The notes under the pieces were generated by a model, which was given only the letters and a program-made list of their open reading frames with translations, did no database searches and was not told where the DNA came from. 64,000 nucleotides of DNA from Topomyia yanbarensis (Eukaryota > Arthropoda > Insecta > Diptera > Culicidae), in the NCBI RefSeq assembly GCF_030247195.1, contig NC_080671.1, forward strand, positions 302,572,504 to 302,636,503, read 5' to 3'. Shown piece by piece: positions 57,710 to 64,000 of this stretch; the first letter of the stretch is position 1; the number at the start of each line of letters is the position of its first letter. The translations under genes were made by a program, and so were the position numbers.

Positions 57710-58419
57710 ATGGAAACGTGTACCTAATAGGGCGATATTGCAGTAATTGACTTGAAAAGTAAAGTGCAGTAAGTTTTTTTCTGCAGTAGGTGGAATCAGG
57801 AATCAGTAGCGACTGGCTCAAATGGCATGTTTCCCATATTGATCGAAGATTTGTGCCTTACCATGATTTGTCTTTTCGTCATTTTTCTGACGGGCAGGAT
57901 TGGGGAAATGATAAAGTTAGGGATAAGGGAAATAACGACACAGAGAACATGGACAATACGGAAGTATTCTTCACTCTCAAGGGAATAAACACACTTCTCG
58001 ATGAGCGGATACATTAACACCCCGAGTTATTGAGATAACAGAACGACAACACATCTGAAGAGATACTGTCATTCAAATTCGGCTTAAACCGTTGTAGGTT
58101 TATAAACTATCGTTGTGACATTTGAAAGCCATAATTCAGTTTATAACCCTTTTTAGCTAAAAATTCCAGAGAACGGTCGTCGATATTGCAAAAATATTGC
58201 TGTGTTTTCTCTGTAAGCGACTTTGTTCACAGAAGTTCACAGTAAACTGCCCACGAAACAGGATTATGGAACTCTAGGCTAATCAAAACATCAGTACTCT
58301 TCAAACAGTCGTTGGGATTCCATTGAATGTAAAGGAATACCTTATTCTAGTGAAGGCTATATGGTTCGACAATAAAACAGGAGTGACCTGCCTTCTCACG
58401 TATCTCCTTCAAGTTCTAT
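57710..58419. other. No gene recognised
   Basis: No domain or repeat ends seen. Confidence 0.4.
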
Positions 58420-60960
58420 TTCAACCATGTACAGCTTTTCCGGAGAGAACCAAACAATACCATACGTAGCCAAACTCACTGAACCTGGGGATGAACGAAT
58501 TAGGAGGGTTTGAAAGGAGGCACCCGTGAAGATCTTTTAACAGATCATCCTTCAGCGATTTCGAAAGGTAAACTTTCTCCAACCTTGCTTGCAATCGATA
58601 AGTATTGAAACTCGAAGATCCTATACAATCAGCCGAAGCATTGTTGAAGAGAGCACTTCTACGGTTGTGCTTCTTTTCTTTGATTTTAATCAATTTGTTT
58701 CCCATTTTTATAGATTTAGAAGGAGCACATTTCTCATCACTACCAGTATTCACACTTGATGCTGTAGGAAGTGACTCAATTTTCGATTCCCCGAAAATCC
58801 AAAAAGGATCTACACGCATCAATGGTTTCATCAAAATGAGTGGGAATTTACAATCTGGCAAAGTCCACACCAATAAACTCAATTTTTTCTACCACTTATT
58901 AAAAATCGAATTATCATACAGTAGAACCACATCTAGGCGTTCAAATGATCAAATACGATATGATCAGATAACGACGGCTCGAGCTCATTGGGTACGAGCC
59001 AGTTTGCCAACTCATGCGTAATACAGTCAGAGCAGAGAGTTCTTCTCTGCCAGATCGTGCAAATGTTGGGTGATTTGCTACATTAAGTATAAGCAAATTA
59101 GTGCTGCTTAAACAGTCCATCAATTCGGTGCCTCCCAAAGTATTATCTGAACTGCCTCAAATTATGTGGTGGGTATTTTCCGATTATGAGTGGAAACCTA
59201 TTTCTGCCACAGTATGATACAACCCTTTTGAAATCATCAGAAGGTGTGGTCGGATAAAAGATATGCGTCGATAGCACTTTTCACAAGTTAACATGCACGA
59301 GGTATTCAGGCATTGCACATTTCATCACCGGCACTTATTGTACAGCTACTAGACCCACATGCATCCCCTTAAACTAAGCGTTCGTCGACACCTACGGTAT
59401 AATAGAGTGTAGCCAGTGACTAAGCCTACCGTCATTCCACGTGGTCTGCCAACTTTCGAGTGTCCTCTGGCGAGAGATAGAGCAAAATTCATTGGAACAG
59501 ATTGGCCTTTCATAGATGGCACCAGGGCCGGCGGAAAGCGTGAGTAATTACCCACTCGAAATTTTGAACCATTTCAAAAAATTTAGATGTGCAACGCATG
59601 TATCTCGCACTACACATATTTGAAAACATCGATGTACCACAATTCCATTTGCATAAACGAACGTAATTTAATTATTGAATGTAATGTAAGCTTGAGCATT
59701 GCGAAAATGGAAAATATCCCTACTAATGGACCCCTCACCCTATGCTTTCTACCCACTCGGGCGTAAAGTGTTTCGCCGCCCCTGGATGGCACCCTCTAAT
59801 GCGCCCTCCTTAGCTGAGGAATCTGCATTCTCATTGCCCGTAATAGACCAATGCGAGGGAACCCGTACTAAGGTAATCAGGTGTGATTTTAAAGATAAAG
59901 CACATAAGGGCTCCCGTATTTTCTAGTTGCACCTAGTTTTGCGACGTAAACTGAAGCAGGATCATTGACCTCGAGTGAAGCGAATGGAAGATACAGAAAC
60001 CGGTGGGCGATTTGATTGGTTAGTGTTGAACATGTTATTGAAAACAATATTTTGGGTCACTTGAGGACGTTTGTGATCCGGGATTCCATTGATCTCTTCC
60101 GCCATAGATATGTCGTAAAATACAGTTGAATCAGAAGTACCTAGAAAATGAACACTATTGAGATTATATGTAGAAGAATTGATGTTCTGTGCCATGAAGT
60201 CGAAGTACAAGGACAAAAATCGGTTGTAAGAATTAAGCTCCACATACCTTTTGAAAATTGCATTTACCAAAGGGTACAAGATATCGTATCGAATCGCATG
60301 AATGAAAGATCCAAAAATCGATTTTAGAGAACACCCGCCAGCACTTCAAACCTCATCGTACGGGTCGACTGCATGCAACCCAAGGCATTACGCAAACAAC
60401 GATGTTGGATTCTGTCCACTTTGATAAAATGAATGCTCGCAGCGGATTAAAATCAGACACACCCATACTCCATTACCGACAATATTGTTGTTTGGCACAA
60501 CCTGATCAGATCTCCTGTGTCGCCACCTCACCATGTTCTAGTTATTGTACCAAGAAAGTTGATCCTTTGTTGACATTTGTGTTTCTGATACCTAATGTGG
60601 CATCCCCAGTTACCGTTAGAGTCGAACCATACCCCGAGATATTTAAAAAAATAAAACTTGAGCTTGATCCATCAATTGCGCTGGTTCGTGCTTCCTTGAA
60701 AATACTCTCAGTTTTCTCCGTAGAGGGTTCAATATCCAGCTGAAGAGCCCTAGTAGACAAATCGTTCAAGGTGTCTTGCGATGGTCATTGCAGATTGACA
60801 GCTTTCGGTCCTATAACAGAACCACTTCGTCATTCTCAAGTTGCCTTAGCTTGCAGGAATTCGCAAGACCTTCGTCAATGTCATTCAGGTACACATTGTA
60901 TAGTAGGAGGCTAAGACATGCCTTGGGAAAGACCTATAGAACCAAATATAGATGTTATTT
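58420..60960 (-). pseudogene. LOA-like LINE remnant, ORF1 end through RNase H
   Basis: Minus-strand traces: late reverse transcriptase (CLSLLLYNVYLND-like near 60900, LSTRALQLDIEPSTEKTES near 60700), the C-terminal RT region (LGCMQSTRTMRFEVLAGVL near 60330-60390), and an inter-domain block (NRFLSLYFDFMAQNINSS, then VTQNIVFNN, at 60050-60220). RNase H follows (DPASVYVAKLGATR near 59940, VPSHWSITGNENADSSAKEG near 59800-59860). Endonuclease words (GTELMDCLSSTNLLILNVAN, HPTFARSGREE) lie at 59035-59135, and an ORF1-like block (FSEFGYVWYC, SKSLKDDLLKDL) at 58420-58600. The last two blocks lie downstream although they belong upstream in a LINE, so at least two truncated copies are joined here. All are full of stops. 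Confidence 0.75.
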
Positions 60961-63900
60961 AATCATCGTGCGAAAAAAGCATGTTCTTTTGAGATAAATG
61001 CAGCAAAAAAGTTATAAAAAATCGGTGAAATCCACGCTTGTGCAGCTTTTCTGAGAGAACGCTTTTTAAAACTGAGTCAAAATGACACCTAATATACAAG
61101 AACACTAATGCCATCTGCTCTTTTTAGCATAGACCATTTAAATTTCTTTTGAAAGCAACGCCTCCCTTTGCCTTTTAGGACGGCAATTCGTGTATCTGAT
61201 AGAGAGCCGTTTACTTCGGCCAAATGGTCAAGGTGGATTAGGAATTTTCGAGTCCAGGATAGCATTTGAGTTGGCCGCTATGAATTATGGTCGGAGGCCA
61301 GTTTTCCTGTTTTTTGAATTTTACTCGCCAGGAACTGGTTGAATAAAAGCAAAAAAGGCCTTTTCGCAGAGTGGTTTATCTAACCCTGGAGGGTTATTTT
61401 TGCATGATAAAAGCGCATGTGAGAAAACCGCTTTTTAATGAATTATAATACTCTCAAAATGGCATCTATTTGGCCTTATTCAGGACATTTTAATAATAGT
61501 TTTATGCATAATTGCATTCTCCGTAAGCAATAGGGATAAGTATTTCGCCAGATTGGTTTAAAATTGCGAATCGTAAAATAATTATTGTTTAAAAATATAG
61601 CTGCATTCAAGATGAGAAGAATCTCGATTCAAAGCGCTGGCCATTTACGCAAAATAAATTTTTGTTGTCCCAGACCAAAAGTTAACATTTACAAAGTGGT
61701 CGTTTATGCTCTTGATTCAATCCAAAAAATATCGAATTTATGTCGAAAATAGATGCGTTAAATTATATAGTATAATACTTTCACTCAAAACGTCAGACTA
61801 GCAGAAGATGAGTTTTATACGTGATTAAAATATGTTTAACAAATTTAAACAGATTTTAAAAATCCCTCTAGTCCTTGCACCCTTGCACTCGCTAGCGATT
61901 GTACACTCTTTGTTTTCCCGAAGAAAATATATTCAGAAGATACCATGATAGTTTAATGCGAAGATAACCAAAATAGTTTCCAGCATATTTTCTTAACAAA
62001 AAGTTCAATATTCTTATTCAGCATAATTTTTTTATACAAAATTATTTTAGCTTGGTTGGGAATCAAGATTTCGTTACTGGTCATGTGAAATACCCACATG
62101 AGTTTCCAAGAATGGAATTTTATAAAACCTACATGGCACCGAAAAATGGAAGCTTTAACTGTGAAACATACATACATACATACTATTCAGGTATTTCAGA
62201 TTGATTACGTTTTCACAATCATTGGGTTTCTACTATCCAGGAATTTCCAGGAATAGCCAGCGATATTCGGTGCAACTAAAACGGGTTATACAAGCTGGTA
62301 CCACGTATTCCTGCACAAAATCGACAAATGGGTTGGGTTGGATACCTGTTGTGCTGGTGACTAGTATCCAATTATTTGAGAGATTCCTCTTCACAAGACT
62401 TGGAAAACATTGATTCATTCCATCATACCCATTCGCATATGAAAAAGAGGCATCAAACCGTGTAAATACGCTAACACTAAAATTAATTGTGTGAAATCGG
62501 ATCCTTTTTTTCCATCGCCAATACTAGCACAAAGAGAAGGGATCGATAAGTGTTCGTCAGGTTGAAAATATCTCGAATAAAACACGGCACTCTACCAGTC
62601 AGTTGTGAACATCGAGGTTTGTGGCAAAAGCATTAATTTAAAAAATTATGCAAAGTTACGCTACACAACCCACCACCGCCCTGCCCAGAAGCCAACAAGG
62701 GTAACTTTCAAGGTAATACACGCTATTCGATGTATCCAGCAGGATAAAAAAACACGAATAAAACCTTGCTGAATTTTGCATATCTCTTTCGCGAATGATG
62801 TAGTTGTACAAATTCGAGAATTCTTTCGTGTCCATGTTTTGTGTGGCTGAGTAGAAAGTTTGTTGTGCAGCAATTTTGCTAAAAACCGAAAACAATTCTC
62901 GAATAAAGAGTTCAAAGGATGCTGAATGCGCCTGAAGCTTCATTAGAAATCTAGTAATTTCGGCACTCACTAAAACCATTCTGCATGCGCCATTGCATGC
63001 AACCGACTGAGTTGTTGCGATATAAATTTTATTTATTTTTGCTATTATTCATTGTTAGACGTGCATGCGTTGAAGCAGCATTGAAACCACGGGACATGGC
63101 TACCCGTGATTTTGAGCGGTTGTACCTCACCGCGAGCATGAAGACGACGACAACGATGCCCGGGAAAAATCATGAACAGCAACGGTTCCTAACGGTACGA
63201 TTTTATCTTGAAACATGATTGCCATATTTTCTACAGACCGAAACATTCCGACACAGCAAGGAGCGCGTTCGTACAACGTTTCGTAAGGAATCGAAAATAA
63301 ATTTATGATAGCGAGAAGAAAATTTATGAATGATTCCGGTTTGTACACCACTAGCTGGAATCGGCAAATTGCCGCTTTGAGAGAAACCAACTTTCCAGTT
63401 TTGGGAAATCGTTTTTGTCCTATTTTAAGCCGACAAAGTTCTGCTGCTAAAAAGCGATAGATCATATGTCGGTATGTGCTTTCAGTCACTGTTTTGGTAA
63501 AGCCAGTAATCTGTTTCTGCGGAGGCTGAATAATTTTATATGGTGTTGAGTCCCTTTACATCATTTTTCTTTTGTTGCCCAAACCATTTGAATCTAGGAG
63601 CTTTCTCAGTTCAAAGCGTAAGTAACTTCCAGCGTCACGTCGGAATTCAAATTATTTTTGTTTAGATAAGAAGTGATTATATCGAAGCTAAATTCAGACC
63701 GTGTAATTATCGAAATCGCTTTGTTCCTACCCTTCCTAATGCTTTAATTGGACAATTTTGAGTTCACCCACTCCACTATATAGTTTCAAAGTTCCTTTAT
63801 GCCCGCTGTTAAAATATTTGAAAAATCAACTATGGAAGCATTAAATTCAATGTGAATACCAAAAATCCGCTGTTTAGTTTGTATTACTTTTGGGAAATAT

Positions 63901-64000
63901 TCTGTTATCATTTTGGTAATAGACCATGCAGTTGCACATTGCGGTATTAAACCGTATTACCGGTAAGATTCTAAACGGAGGAATGGCGAACTTCGTTAGC
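60961..64000. other. Unidentified DNA with a few short frames
   Basis: Minus 62656-62979 (107 codons, contains SASFELFIRELFSVFSKIAA) and minus 63127-63489 (120 codons, contains INLFSIPYETLYERAPCCVG) begin with ATG and are free of stops, but I recognise no domain. A related phrase, CGCTTTTTAA...CAAAATGxCA, occurs near 61060 and 61430, suggesting a local duplication. Simple CATACATACA repeats lie near 62168. Confidence 0.35.

Noticed and set aside
62656..63489. Endogenous RNA-virus fragment
   Set aside because: Such insertions occur in Aedes genomes, but no viral polymerase, nucleoprotein or glycoprotein motif can be seen in these frames.

Overview
The window reads as non-genic, transposon-rich DNA from a culicine mosquito, most likely Aedes in the broad sense. 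The grounds are an ITmD37E-type (DD37E) transposase, several old non-LTR retrotransposon clades found together, tRNA-derived SINEs, and dense MITE nesting in AT-rich DNA. I assign the organism from this repeat content only. I found no convincing host protein-coding gene, rRNA, functional tRNA or CRISPR array. The longest open frame (28235-29212, minus) is a retrotransposon ORF1, and most other short frames are shadows or repeat DNA.

Layout. 0.9-2 kb: an internally deleted Tc1/mariner element with two MITEs stacked against it. 3.7-5.6 kb: a Jockey-like LINE remnant (plus). 5.6-8 kb: SINE-like and dispersed repeats, one of which carries a 116-bp MITE with a clean 4-bp target duplication. 11.27-12.99 kb: a hAT-like element with an 8-bp target duplication and two insertions inside it. 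14-15.5 kb: an R1-like LINE remnant (minus). 16.9-19.5 kb: LINE debris interrupted by an almost intact ITmD37E transposon. 19.8-26.2 kb: degenerate repeats, a 227-bp TA microsatellite and a foldback element. 27.1-36 kb: a nested block of minus-strand LINEs, including one ORF2 cut into pieces by an ORF1-bearing LINE, a 2-kb repeat block and a 699-bp TTAA foldback element. 36.2-42.7 kb: a mariner element, a GC-rich insertion and a possible 4.3-kb DNA element carrying a SINE and a hairpin MITE. 42.7-45.7 kb: the most unique-looking sequence. 45.7-47 kb: a near-complete palindrome (foldback element) with a TA-flanked MITE in one arm. 51.3-53.1 kb: nested piggyBac-like MITEs. 57.4-61 kb: a broken Tc1/mariner fragment and a LOA-like LINE remnant (minus). 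61-64 kb: unidentified sequence with a few short open frames.

How the parts relate. This is a record of successive insertions rather than a set of cooperating genes. In several places removing the younger element restores the older one, which gives a relative order of events. LINE fragments lie mainly on the minus strand, especially from 27 to 36 kb and 58 to 61 kb. Together with the nesting this would suit a piRNA-producing locus, but no sequence feature here proves that. The most unusual items are the large foldback elements, the ORF1-only LINE, the piggyBac-like MITEs with unequal ends, the 3-bp-duplicating MITE pair and the ITmD37E copy with only two disabling lesions noticed.
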